Shown: one piece after another, positions 45,274 to 57,480 of the stretch
Layout: each line of letters opens with the position of its first letter
Position numbering within the stretch: position 1 is the stretch's first letter
Origin: Henckelia pumila
Taxonomy: Eukaryota; Streptophyta; Magnoliopsida; Lamiales; Gesneriaceae
DNA: 64,000 nt
NCBI RefSeq assembly: GCF_033568475.1
Contig: NW_027331831.1
Span: forward strand, 6,448,001-6,512,000
Direction: 5' to 3'
Translations under genes and position numbers: made by a program
Notes under the pieces: model-generated
Database searches by the model: none
What the model saw: only the letters and a program-made list of their open reading frames with translations
What the model was told of the DNA's origin: nothing

Positions 45274-48201
45274 CAAGGTTCTAAAATTCGCTAGGCGCTA
45301 GTCGGGCGCCCGACCAGCGCCTAGCGCCTAGGCCGCCTAGGCGGGGACTAGGCGCCGCTAGGCGGATTCCACGTTATCAACTAAAAAATCACATTATATA
45401 ACTCCCAACATAAAAAAACATCAAATTTTAAAATGAGTTAAAAAATTACACAACTAATAGAATGTCTCAAATTTAGTCTACTGGTCTACTTCATCTTCTC
45501 CATAATTTTCAACAACTTGTTCTTTATTAGATACAAACTCAATATCTTCATTGTGATCATCCTCTTCGTCGGATGCAAAATCATCCTCGTGAAGTTCTCT
45601 CACTCTAGAGCTTCTTCGGAGTTGTATATTTTCATCTGCTCCAGTTGCTTCATCAACTATTTGCCAAGTGAGCCCAGAACCTGGTTCAACTTCATCCTCT
45701 TCCCCACCATCTACAATCCAGCTTTGTGCATTTGAAGCATCTTTTGCAAGAAGGACATCGACATTTCTTTCCTTCTCTCTTTTTTGTTTGTTCAACAATC
45801 TAGCATTAAATTGGACAAATACTAGATTGTTCAACCTATTGACATCCAACCGATTTCTTTTCTTTGTATGAATCTACAAAAAAAAAAAAACATAGAAAGT
45901 ACATATTATACTATAGTTAGTAACACGAACATGTATATTAAAAATTAATACTTTACATTAATAAAGTTTAAACTTACTCCTTCAAATGCACTCCAATTCC
46001 TTTCACATCCAGACGAACTTGTAGTTAATGAAAGAATCCTCAATGCCACTCTTAACAAGTTGGGTGTGTGAGCACCGTAGGTACTCCACCATGTACATGG
46101 ATCAAATGCATCATCATTATTCTCATATGCTTTTGCTGCCAATGTTTTCCCAAACAACCCACTCTTGTCTCTATATTTTGCAAATTCCTTGTTAATAATT
46201 GTATCTTGTAGTTCAAACTCATTGGAATGCAAAACTTCAATGCATTCAAAAATCCCAGTTGCGACCTCCTCGTATCAAGTCTATCTTTCATTTTTGACTC
46301 GATAATCACTATGATAGGCTGATAATTTGATTCAACATTGTTCAAGGCTACCTTGATATCTTTTTTATCTTGAAGAAGCTCCCCATATAGAAACCCCATG
46401 GATGGCTTTCTATCTCCATCAACCAATCGAAGAACTCTTACCAAAGGAGCAAATATTTTCAAACAAAGTGTCACACCATTCCAAAAACTCATGCTCATTA
46501 CAGTAGAGTAAGCCAATTTTCCTTTGTTTGTCTTTGCCCATTTACGAGTCTCCCACAATTCACTTGTAAACATGGCCCTTAGACTTGATTTTTTCTCAAT
46601 CAAACTCTGTAATGTGAGGAAGTTAGATGCAAACCTGGTAACTCCTGGTCGGACTATGTCTCTCTTTTTGTAAAACTCCTCATCAATGACAAAGTCTTAT
46701 GGTGAGCATAAATGAAAATGGTAAAAGTCTTGGCTTGGTCGATAACCTTTTTATATTTTGGAAGCTTGCCAATACTTTCAAGCATGAGATTAATTGTGTG
46801 AGCTGCACATGAACTCCAAAAGATCCTAGGCCACTTTTCTTTCATCAATTTAGCTGCAGCCATATTGTTGGTAGCATTGTCTGTTATAATTTGAAAAACA
46901 TTATGAGATCCTACTTGTTGCACACACTTGTCAACATACTCAAATATATGTCTAGCTGTATGGGCCTCGTCTGAAGACTCCTTAGACTCTAGAAATGTAG
47001 TACCTTCCTTGCAATTGACACACAAATTTAATATGCTTCTTCTTTTTCTGTCACTCCATGCATTTGTCATAATCGAGCACCCATTCTTTACCCATTCTTC
47101 TTCGTGCTTCTTCAACAATTGTTTTGTTCTTTCAACTTCAGCTTTCAAAATTGGCTCCTTAAGTTGATATTGAGTTGGAGGCTTGAACCCTGGTCCAAAT
47201 TGACCTACTGCCTCCATCAGTTGTTTGAAACTATCATTGTCAACATCATTGAATGGGATTCCATTTTCAAATGCCCATCTCCCAACATATTGTTGAACTT
47301 GTTGAGTTCTCTCTTTGAAAAAAGCCTCGTTTATATTTTTTTGACGAAGCACTTTATTCCCACTCGAACCTACATTTTCTGAAGAAATCACTGATGCATA
47401 TCTATCCATGGGCCCAAGTGGAAGAGGTTTTTTAGTTCCACTCATCCCTTCAATTTCAAGAACTTCTTCTTCTTCTTCATGATGGATATTCACCTCTGCT
47501 CTACATGTTTCTTCAGTCATTCTTTTGTTTTTCTTTCTGTTCCTCGCTTCTGAAATAGCTTCTTTGCACTTATTGCGATCTTCTTGAGATGCTTTTTGAC
47601 AACCAGATACATTTTCAGGTATATTTCCTATGTGCTCCTTCATCCTATATACTCCCCCCGACATCGTTTTCCCACACAACTTGCACTTAACTCTGTCGAG
47701 GTTCTTAGGATCAATCAACATCCCAAACTCCCATCCGATGTCAGTTGACTTTCTCCTAAGGATATCGGATTCGGGTTGAGTGACAGATGCGTTCGAAGAT
47801 GGATTGCTTGCCATGGGTACCTTTCAAGTGAATAGCAGGAGCTTGGAATCGAGCTTTTATTTTCTGGCTGCCTTCGAATCAAGCTGTTAAGCAAATAAAG
47901 GGTCCAACTTAAAGCCTGGAATCAGACATTGAAGGGGAAAAAAATGAGTCGCTTCTTCTATCGATGCCTCTCAAATGACAACTGACGAGGATGAAGTTGA
48001 AGATGTTTAGGGCAAGCCAACAACAAAAAGCCTGTTTATTTTTTTGACTGCCCGTTTTTTTTTGGGCTTTTAATTAAAAGCCCAAAACAAAACCTAATCA
48101 AAATCTGCAAGCCGCCTAGGACGCTTACTGCCGCCTAGGACGGCCGATTAGATGTTTTCTGTTTCGGCCGGCGACCGCCTAGGCCGAAATTTCGAACACT
48201 G
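45274..48201 (-). mobile_element. hAT superfamily DNA transposon (2.9 kb) with intact ends
   Basis: The element is delimited by an exact 8-bp target duplication, atgaattc, at 45266-45273 and 48202-48209. Terminal inverted repeats are CAAGGTTCTAAAATTCG and, read inward from the right, CAGTGTTCGAAATTTCG. Both subterminal zones are crowded with GCCTAGGCG-type repeats and are GC-rich against an AT-rich background, probably transposase-binding sites. Inside is a single minus-strand transposase gene with BED, DUF659 and hATC domains. Ends look functional while the gene does not, so the copy could move only in trans. Confidence 0.93.
45478..47814 (-). pseudogene. hAT transposase, decayed
   Basis: The gene begins MASNPSSNASVTQPESD at 47814. 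A BED zinc finger (CKLCGKTMSGGVYRMKEH) is followed by a DUF659 region (NGCSIMTNAWSDRKRRS, then IITDNATNN) and the hATC dimerisation domain (LRILSLTTSSSGCERNWSAFE). A last exon after an intron (GTAAGT...AG, about 45850-45985) starts IHTKKRNRLDVNRLNNLV. Defects seen: a frameshift near 46650 from a duplicated AG, and loss of the LNP-type block with a frame change near 46275. N also replaces the expected first catalytic Asp in SIMT-D-AW (about residue 250). It is therefore unlikely to be active. Confidence 0.85.
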
Positions 48202-48209
48202 ATGAATTC

Positions 48210-49018
48210 TAATGGCAACTTTTACACTAATAATGTTTAGGTTGGTCTAAGAGTGACGACTCTATTTAATTGCATTAAACACTCTGTGCATAATAATTCA
48301 GAGAACACGACTTTCATTATCATTTTTTGTCAAGTTGAGTTGCAAATTGCAATCAACTAACACACAAGCTTTGAGATCGTGTTATAAAATTTTGGTTCTA
48401 CAAGAATTCGTACCTTGGAAACATGCGATATAAAGATTTTATTCATTTTTTTAATATTTAATGAACATAATTACAAAATGGAATTTTATATACAATGTAT
48501 ATAAACATAATCTATATTTTTTACCCGTATATATTTTTTACCCATGTTTAATGATCTATTTGGAGAAATATTTATAAATTTTTTTTATAAAAAAGTAATT
48601 TTACAAAATTTATGTAAAATATTTTAAAAGTTGATTTAGTATTAAATATGCATTTTGACAGTTATTCTAACACACATTTCAGTTGTTCTTTAAAGAATAC
48701 TAGCGCAAGCGATGTGTGCATATACATAAATTTTATTATGTTCGTGTTTTTTTTTAAAATTTACATGGTGAATTAGATTCAAAAGTTTAAAATGATAACT
48801 ATCCCATCTAATCTAAAGTTTTAAAAATTCAAAAAAAAAATATAGCAGTGTCATTTTGATAAATAAGATAATGTCTAATAGTTAAAAAAAGAGGAGCCCA
48901 TATCAAATGACTAATTTATGCAATAATTTTGGTTTTGTTAGGAATTAAGTTAGGATAAAATCGTAATTTTATCTCTAGCTTACCAATTAATTAAAAGTTA
49001 GTTAATTAAAATGTCTCA
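48210..49018. other. AT-rich intergenic stretch
   Basis: No gene, repeat boundary or element is recognised. Confidence 0.4.
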
Positions 49019-49026
49019 ACTATAAT

Positions 49027-49276
49027 TTTTTTTAGAGTACAATTACAATTTGTAGCCAGAGTACAACGATATAATGAAACTGCCCGCACAACCGACGATA
49101 CTTGAACATGGACTCAAGACTTGTTTATCTCGAGCAAAGAAATTACAAAATAAACTACTAAATTTACCTAAATAAAATAGAAAATCTACCCACAATCAGC
49201 GAAAATCGAACCTGAGATCATATGGCTCAGGGCCTCAGTTTTAGCCAGTACATTAAGGCCTCATCGACAAGTCTTT
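49027..49276 (-). mobile_element. putative SINE, family C
   Basis: On the minus strand a tRNA-like head (gatgaggccttaatgtactgg, then B-box-like caggttcgattttcgc) is followed by an unrelated body ending near ttacaaattgtaattgtactct with a T/A-rich end. A candidate duplication, actataat, lies at 49019-49026 and 49277-49284. It shares no body sequence with families A or B. It is a single copy here, so the call is moderate. Confidence 0.5.
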
Positions 49277-49284
49277 ACTATAAT

Positions 49285-49786
49285 AATATAGTAAGATATT
49301 TGAATTTTTTTTAAAAACCATATTCAATCACGTATTTAAATTTTATTCACTTATAAAATACTATAAACATTTTTAAAGTTCTTGTGCAAATGGAGACTAA
49401 CAAGTTGATTTTAGATATCTAACAAAAAAATCTAAATATTAATATTTTAAGCTTGAACCGAATAAGTAATGAAAATATGCATTTAAATTTAACGTTTTAT
49501 TAAAGGAAAAATAAAAATAGGATTATATTATATAATAATATAAGAATGATTTTTCATCGACATAAACGGGCTGTCGTAGAAGGTTTACATGGAGCGGGCC
49601 TATTATTAGCGATAATGGGCCGAAACAAAGCCCTAATGGTCTCGATCCAAACTTTAATTGAGCCAGAAACCCATACCTCCCGAGGCCTAAACTATATGTT
49701 CACGACTCACGAGTTTCGTTTGCATCTTTTCAATTTCGTTCTCCACAAGTGTGTAACTTGTTTCCTCGCAATCAAGCAGCATTGGA
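49285..49786 (+). promoter_or_regulatory. upstream region and leader of CLP1
   Basis: AT-rich up to about 49545, then more balanced sequence that should hold the promoter and about 100 bp of leader. An ORF at 49546-49875 overlaps the CLP1 start in another frame and looks accidental. Confidence 0.4.
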
Positions 49787-52700
49787 ATGGCTTACGGCGG
49801 CGCCACCGTGGCTCCGACTGGGGCTCCAGGTGGTTCGGCATCGGTGAGACAGGTGAAGCTGGACAAAGAATGTGAACTAAGAGTTGAAGTCGGTCCCGAC
49901 GCGCCTCTCCGCCTCCGGTTGAGCAACGGCACCGCTGAGATATTTGGAACCGAAATTCCGCCGGGGATTTGGCTGAACTATCCGCCAAGACTGAAGTTTG
50001 CTGTAATTTAGCTATACTCGCAATATTTTTAATTCACTCGTTTCAGTTAGTGTGTTCTAAACGACATTTACTAGGCGCTAGGCTGTCATTCGCTCCGATT
50101 TTTGTCAAAGCGTCGCCTCTGGGCGGTTTGGCATCTTAGGTGGATTAATATATATATATATATAATGTGCATATCATATTTTCCTCATCATGCAATAGAA
50201 CTTCACCAAGAAGGGTTTGTATGGGACGAGTAGGAAGAAGATGTCATGAATTCGAGTTTGAATACCATAAATAAGAAGACGTGTTGGAGAAATATGGAGA
50301 TAAACAAGAATAATTTTGAGATTTAGGCTTAAAAAACAAAAACCGCTCAGGTGATGCGTGTAGACGCTAGGCAACGAGTGGCCTATTGTCTACCTCTTTT
50401 TAGAAATTTTTTAGCTACTAATCCTATATCTGAAGTTAAAATTTAGGAAGAATACTAGCATTTAAAGCTACATTCTTATCTTGGATATCTCTCATACAGT
50501 TGCTCTGCAAGATCCTTAGCATTTCCTTACTGAAATTAGGTTTCCTATTTGGTGGATAGTTTGTGTTTACTAGTAAATGACATATTATGATTCTGGCTTA
50601 TATTTTAATTGTACACACCAGATTTTTTCTTGGTATGGTGCAACAATTGAAATGGATGGTTCTACTGAAACTGATTATACAGCTGATGAGGTATATCTTT
50701 CTTGATCACATGTTTATCTGGAATTTCATATGGATTGTTCCTCCTTTGCTACTCTCTATGGAGAATTCTCAGTTTCCTGTTCTGCTTTAGACACCTATGA
50801 TCAGTTATGTCAATGTGCATGCCGTGCTGGATGCTCGAAGAAATCGTGCCAAAGATGCACCCAGTGATTCTGATACTTCACAGGTACCATCAGTTAATAG
50901 ATAGACCTACTAAAAAGGATACCGTGCTCTCATTAAGCTACCTTTTAAGTTTCACCTACTAGGTATTTTTATCTCATATTTTTCAATATCAAGATTCTCT
51001 CTCTCTGGTACTCAATAGCAATTTTTGGTTTTTTATTGGCTTAAACTGTATGCATACATCCAGCTTTTTCAGAGCATTAAAATTAGATCCCTAATGGAAC
51101 TAAAAAACGCTGGTGCTTTTAGTTTGTTTTACAAGTGCTCTCCCAGTCTCCTTAGATCAGTTTCCATTCACATGATATCAGGCTTGCGAAACATTGGTCT
51201 TCTAAGTTCAAGATACTTTCATGGAGCAAAATGATAAATCAATATATTCATACCAAAATTCAAATTTGTTGCCTTCTACATTTTTTGGTTTGACTTGGAT
51301 GTATTTAGCAAATTGATAAATTTTATGGTGGGAGAAGCGTGGCTGTGGCTATTTTCAAATTGACTATCTCATGATCGCAATATCATATGCCTTTAGACGA
51401 GTGATTTTTATCTACAGCTTCATCGGTCAATAATATTTGTTTTCTTTGCCTTTTGCTAACAAATATTATCAAATATCCATTATTCTGAAATTTCTACCAG
51501 TTGCTGTTGGTCCATTCGCATTTTGAAGTCACTCTCCAGTTACTTTATTCAGGGGCCCAGGGTTATTGTCGTGGGACCTTCGGATTCTGGGAAGAGTACC
51601 TTATCAAGGATGCTTTTAAGTTGGGCTGCTAAACAGGGATGGAAACCTACTTTTGTAGATTTGGACATAGGCCAGGGATCTATAGCGATACCTGGATGCA
51701 TAGCTGCAACTCCAGTTGAACTGCCTATCGATCCAGTTGAAGGAATCCCTTTCGATATGCCACTCGTTTACTTCCATGGGCATGTTACTCCCAGGTAACA
51801 GAGTGGTTTGAGGAGAGCATTCCACCTTTAACCTTTTATATTTTAATATTAATACTAATCCACTCGCTGTTGCATGCACACATCTTTTGCCGCTTGTTTG
51901 TGGCCATTATTCTTTTCTTTTCTTCTTTTTAACCTTTAAGTTTACCTGCTTTCCAACTTGGTGCTTTTCAGTGCTAATGTAGATCTTTACAAGGTGCTGG
52001 TCAAAGAGCTTGCTCAAACTTTGGAGAGACAGTTTACAGGAAATCTTGAATCTAGAGCTGCAGGCATGGTCATTAATACCATGGGATGGATTGAAAATGT
52101 TGGGTATGAGGTATTCGAGTTTTATATTACCTGTTGGCTATTTAAAGAGATTCCTTGTCTTCATCCCAACTTAAAGTTTCTATCTTATTCCCCTCTTGGC
52201 AGTTGCTGCTGGATGCAATTGATACATTGGAGGCCACAGTTATTCTCGTTCTGGGTCAGGTACAATAAATTCAGGGCCATTTGATTAGTTATATATGTAG
52301 TAAGTGAATGATGAAAGGTGAGGCAAGTGCCTGTGTCTCTTTGCATGTAAGTCGATGCCTATTTATTCATGAGAAACATGGATCTTAACGCATGATGATT
52401 ATCTTCTTCTTGCTTGCACAACTATGGCAGGAAAAGCTCTGGAGCATGCTAAGAGATGTTTATAAAAACAAGGCTAACGTAGATGTGGTGAAACTTCAGA
52501 AGTCTGGTGGTGTTGTCACTAGGAATGCAAAAGTTCGTCAAAAGTCCAGGGCTTACAGAATACGCGTATGCAGTGTTCTTAATTTTCTTTGTTGTAATTA
52601 CGTCAGCGCAGACTTGTTGATGAACAGACATTGCCTTCCAGCTAGTGTTGTCAATTCTGACACATGTATTAATGTATTTTTTGCTTTATATGATCGCAGG

Positions 52701-53531
52701 AATATTTCTATGGCCTTGCTAATGATCTTTCCCCACATTCCAGTATTGCAAATTTCAGTGATTTAAGCATATACCGCATCGGTGGTGGACCACAGGCCCC
52801 GCGTTCTGCTCTGCCCATTGGTGCAGAGCCTTCGGCAGACCCTACAAGATTGATACCTGTTACTATTAACCAGGATTTACTCCACTTGGTTCTAGCCGTG
52901 TCTTTTGCAACAGAACCAGCTGAAATTATTTCAAGGTATAGCCGTATAGGCAACTTCTTTTTAATTCAACTCTTTTATAAGTTGGTCAAAAAAGATGTGA
53001 GAGAACGTTAACTTGTTAATCCTTGATTCGAGCAAGGATTTGCTGAATTATTTTATTGCTTTGATAGACTTCAAATTCTTTGAACACGTAAATTCAGTTC
53101 CCCTTTGAAGTTGGTTGTTCCTGTTTGGTGCCATTTTTTTCAAAAACCTTCTATTTTTAAGTGCACCTGAAAATAGTGCACCTGATTTCATTATTTCATG
53201 GAGGTGGACAAATACACACCATATTCGCCTCACTAACCCGTCCATATCAATTGATTTTCGGCACGTCTTTGTTCGTTTCTCTAATGATCCTTTTTTCTCC
53301 TCTTCTCAGTAATGTTGCTGGATTCATCTGGATCACTGACATAAACTTCGAAAGGTTTGCACTTGAACCTTCGTCCTCAATGAATCGTATTATCCGCAAT
53401 TCACCCTCTGCTAATGTGACCTCTTTCGGAATTCTCTGTGCAGTAAGAAAATCACTTATCTGGCACCATCAGCTGGAAGTCTTCCTGGTAAATATTTGAT
53501 CATGGGAAGCCTGACTTGGTATGAACCTTGA
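49787..53531 (+). CDS. CLPS3: CLP1 / CLPS3-like RNA 5'-kinase, mRNA 3'-end processing factor
   Basis: Ten exons join in frame: 49787-50002, 50622-50690, 50791-50883, 51553-51794, 51972-52110, 52203-52259, 52431-52565, 52700-52935, 53310-53354 and 53444-53531. They total 439 aa. CLP1 belongs to cleavage factor II of the nuclear polyadenylation machinery, and in animals also to the tRNA splicing endonuclease complex as a polynucleotide 5'-hydroxyl kinase. Seen are the N-terminal MAYGG start and CELRVEV beta domain, then IFSWYGATIEMDG. The Walker A loop GPSDSGKST is at residues 134-142, VDLDIGQGSI follows, and MVINTMGWIE and KKITYLAPSAGSLP come later. It matches Arabidopsis CLPS3 along its length. 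Intron 1 (620 bp) carries a MITE. Its 3' end faces eIF4A. Confidence 0.93.
50050..50405. mobile_element. MITE in CLP1 intron 1, related to the hAT at 45274-48201
   Basis: The left end gtgttctaaacgacatttactaggcgctagg and the right-hand gacgctaggcaacgagtggcc repeat both the terminal GTTCTAAA and the subterminal CTAGGCG motifs of the 2.9-kb hAT. The core is unrelated and non-coding. Exact ends and target duplication are uncertain. Confidence 0.5.
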
Positions 53532-54825
53532 GGGCACTAGCTTGCTTTCTTCAACGCCTAATGTGATGATTGCAGGATGTAACATAATATACCATACAAA
53601 TCAACGTTGATGGTCTATAATTGTAATCGTGCAAATGTATAATGATTGTGAGAGGTCAATTGGAGATGAACGTATTGGTTACATAGTTTGTATTGGCCAG
53701 GCATTTCCTATTTCTTTTAATAGATCAACTAATGATCGATAATCTGAATGTTTGCAATCACTAAAAAAATGATCGTTAGATTTTGATTTAAAAAAATCTC
53801 TTTTGTGTGTTTTTAAACTCAAATTAAGTGTTAATTTATATTTAATTTAATTAAAATCCAAAAGCAGACAATATGATGATTATGATTCTCCAAAAGTAAT
53901 TCTAATAATAAAGTCAATATTAAAATCATCTAATCATTTATTTATCAAACATTAATCAACTTTATTTTTTAGATTTTCACATTTCTTTTCAAACACTATT
54001 AACTTTTAATTTTTCTTAACTTTTTTACGATCTATAAATCTAATCACTTCTATAAAAACATAATATTTTGCAAAATCTCCCTTATTATTTAAGTTTTGAG
54101 GCTCCGGTTGTTATTTTCGTTTTCCTTGTGAGTCATTTTGAATCCACAACCTCTTGAGACCATATAACAAATTATTTTGTGAGGCGAATCTCATTCTCAA
54201 TACGATCTAGGAAAAAATATTACTTTACATCAAAAAAATAAAATCATCTTCCTAAAATCTCGTATCATATTTAATAATTAAACTAGACAAACAAAATATG
54301 GGCAAGACCTAATATCCACGAATTATATTACACTCGCACCGAATCACTAAATAATACACACACACAATGCAAGTGCCTAATAGCTAGCTAGTTTGATAAA
54401 TAGTGCAAACGCAACAAAGCATATTACACAAGTATACCAATTGATGGAACATCGCCCGACACATAATTTAAATATCCAATTTCAAGACTTGAAGAAATTT
54501 CAAGTGCTTTTGGACAATTACAATACTCAAAACAAACCAAAAGTTCTCAACAGCAATCAAATTGGGAAATGCATCGTCCCTGCTGCATATTCATAGGGCA
54601 AAATCTATCGATCACACGTCGATTACATTTAATACTAAAAAATAGGAAAACAAGATGGTAAAAGCAATTAAGGTAATGACATTAACCTCATGTGAGGCTA
54701 CAGGGTCGCCTGTTGGTAATCACTTGGCACTTGCAACTTAAATATTTATGGGCTCATGTCACAAGAAGGGATTTGAAAAACAGAGTTGATTCTCTTTAAT
54801 AGGCACGAGACGACCAAAAACTCAA
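53532..54825. other. spacer between convergent CLP1 and eIF4A
   Basis: It contains both 3' untranslated regions and AT-rich DNA. A short ORF at 54393-54596 has no recognised domain. Confidence 0.5.
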
Positions 54826-56674
54826 TTAGAGGAGATCGGCAACATTGGCAGGAAGCTCCTCGACAACAACGTTATAGAACTTCTGAATGTCGAATAACAT
54901 TCGTTCATCGTCTTTAGTAACGAAGTTGATAGCAACACCCTTCCTCCCGAAACGACCACTTCGCCCAATACGATGGAGGTAATTCTCAGGCTGAGTGGGC
55001 AAATCATAGTTGATGACTAGTGAGACCTGCTGCACATCAATCCCACGTGCTAAAAGATCTGTGGTGATGAGTACACGCGAAGAACCTGATCTGAATTCGC
55101 GCATAATGATGTCTCTTGTGTTTTGGTCCATGTCACCATGAGTGGCAGAGACCGTGTGATCTCGGCCGCGCATTTTGTCTGTGAGCCAGTCCACCTTACG
55201 CCTGGTGTTAACAAAGATGACACTTTGAGTAATGGCTAATGTTTCATAAAGATCGCAGAGAGTTTCGAGCTTCCACTCCTCTTTGTCAACGTTAACATAA
55301 AACTGCTTGATGCCCTCAAGTGTTAGTTCATCACGCTTCACAAGAATACGAACAGGCTTATTCATAAATTTTCTTGTAATTTCAAGAGCTTCTGGTGGCA
55401 TAGTAGCGGAAAATACACCAACTTGAATCTTAGGAGGCAGCAACTGAAAGATGTCGTATATCTGAAGAAAACAAACTTGGCTTTAAATAAAAAAAAAATA
55501 TGACACTCATCTCTATGACTAAAAATCACATTGTGCTTATCGCTAAAATGGTTGATAACCAGAAATAAAGTTCCTGTTCACTACATACAGGCCATTTGAC
55601 ATACCTGATCCTTGAAACCTCTGGACAGCATTTCATCAGCTTCATCCAACACAAACATCTTGATGTAATCAGGACGAAGAGACTGCCTTCTCAACATGTC
55701 AAACACACGTCCAGGAGTACCAACCACGACATGAACCCCACTGGACAGAATGCGCTGATCTTCACGAACACTAGTACCTCCAACACAAGCATGAACCTTA
55801 ACACCAAGATAATCACCAAGCGCTCGCATAACCTTCTCGATTTGTTGTGCAAGCTCCCGAGTAGGTGCCAGGACCAAAGCCTGACATTCAACAACATTAT
55901 AGTCTAGCTGCTGCAGAATTCCAGAGCAGAAAGTTGCCGTCTTTCCTGTTCCAGACTGAGCCTGTTGAATCACATCAACCCCCTTGCAGAAGGGAACAAT
56001 ACCTCTTTGTTGAATAGCAGAGGGCTTCTCAAACCCTTCAAAACAGTACAAAAATAGGGTCTTCAACATCCAAATAACAGAAGAAAGGAAGCCGAATATA
56101 TAAACAAAGCACCTCATACTGCCAAATTATAGAATGAGGGAGAAGCGCGTATTATAAATCTTGCAACAGACTGAAAAACCAGCAACACTGGTATAACAAA
56201 ACCCTTACTTTTTGCATGTGTCTTTAAAGAAAGAGACGAATCACTCATCAGAGACGTGAGCGATACTAAGACTGTAGGTGAGGTTAACTCCATCATGAAA
56301 TACATAGCAATAAAATGAAAAATTAAGTCACACATCATCTTCCTATACAGATATGGTTAAAATATACCATAGGCATAGATGCCCCTAAGGAGATTTTCCT
56401 GCAGGCCCATAGCATCAAAACTGTCATGCACTTCATCGTAACTTGTGAAGAACTCCTCACTATCAGCTCCAAGTCTGAAATAAAAACAGGTGATGAAAAA
56501 TTCAGAGTGCACAAGACTAGGGGAAGGACACAGCAAAGGTGAATTGTTTCTATCAAAAGAATGCTCTTTCAAAACACTGGATGCAGGCATAATGGAGAGC
56601 GCTTACATTTCATTCATTTTGGAATCATATTGACGAGCATCAAATTGGGAACCTTCAGACGCCATTCCAGCCAT
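54826..56674 (-). CDS. EIF4A: eukaryotic initiation factor 4A (DEAD-box RNA helicase)
   Basis: Four coding exons (56607-56674, 56368-56474, 55605-56035, 54826-55461) give exactly 413 aa, the standard plant eIF4A length. The ATP-dependent helicase unwinds mRNA leaders within eIF4F during cytosolic translation initiation. It starts [17 protein letters not shown]. The Q motif region is [13 protein letters not shown] (59-71), Walker A AQSGTGKT (84-91), the DEAD box VLDEADEM (187-194) and SAT (220-222). Motif [15 protein letters not shown] comes late, and the end is [14 protein letters not shown]. All catalytic motifs are intact. An intron-containing leader lies upstream. The helicase is highly conserved, so paralogue assignment (eIF4A1 or 4A2) is not possible from sequence alone. 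Confidence 0.97.
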
Positions 56675-56708
56675 GACTGCAGTACAAGAAACAGACAAAA
56701 AACAAGCA

Positions 56709-56887
56709 CTCAGCTAACACAAGATTAAGGAGTGAGACTGACAAAAATCATTCACAAGATTAAGGAGTGATATTGAAAAAAAAAATCATACAGGGGATCT
56801 TGCACGGTACACAAGATGGTAAGTACAAATGGTGAATTAACATACATAACACCGGTCTCATTGACCACGAGCAATGTTACTACTGCC
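56709..56887 (+). repeat. eIF4A leader-intron segment, duplicated at 63824-63994
   Basis: From ctcagctaacacaagattaagg to ttactactgcct the sequence is about 93% identical by eye to the right end of the window, in the same orientation. The first 70 bp also contains an internal near-tandem repeat (cacaagattaaggagtga twice). Confidence 0.92.
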
Positions 56888-56918
56888 TATAAATTTTATA
56901 CTTTTATGGCCTGTTCTC

Positions 56919-56952
56919 TTTTTTTTTTTTTTTTTGGGGGGGGGGGGGGGGG
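56919..56952. repeat. homopolymer tract T17 G17
   Basis: A run of 17 T is directly followed by 17 G in the eIF4A leader intron. Such a tract could be real or a sequencing or assembly artefact. Confidence 0.85.
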
Positions 56953-57480
56953 CATTTCACTATACAATTGACAGAGCGCTACAAGCATAAATCAAAACCC
57001 CTAAACAGAAATAAAGATTACAAAGCTAATCCAATCATGACACTGACAAATATTGTTTATCTCAGCGTCAAGAATTTTTCATAGCTTTACATCAGTATTA
57101 CCTGGTATGCGCTGCAATTTGATCTGTGTTCCAACGCGGAAGAGAAATCAAGTGAAGGACGTGAACAAACAGATCGGTAAAAAAATATAAAAATAAACCA
57201 TCCCTCAAATCATCCGATACACTGGATTTTAAAACACAAACAAAAGTTTACACAATAAATCAAACAAGTTTAAAGAAAAACACAACAAATCTCAGCTTAA
57301 TCAACACCCAATCATCAGAAATCGAAAAAAAATCCATCGAATCACCAAATAAGCTCGCCGATTTTGTTACCTGATAGAAGCAAAAAGTTGGATAGACAGT
57401 AAGATCTGAAAGAAGATTGAAATCAAAGGGAACCCCTCGGATCTCGGCTGGGAGTAGAGGGGGGCAGTGTATTTTGTGAT

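Larger units (their letters stand above)
56675..57480 (-). promoter_or_regulatory. eIF4A leader with one or two introns, and promoter
   Basis: On the minus strand a leader exon probably ends at about 57372 before GTAACAAAATCGG. A splice acceptor CTGCAG lies just before the TCATGG start context at about 56676. A possible very short middle exon sits near 57100-57110 (AG^CGCATACCAG^GTAATACT). The intron contains a T17G17 tract and the segment repeated at 63824-63994. This structure is inferred from splice-like motifs. Confidence 0.45.

Noticed and set aside
45517-45871. Plus-strand ORFs over the last transposase exon
   Set aside because: They are antisense shadows of the hATC tail exon.
49546-49988. 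ORFs on both strands overlapping the CLP1 first exon
   Set aside because: They are out of frame with the clear CLP1 start and have no domain.
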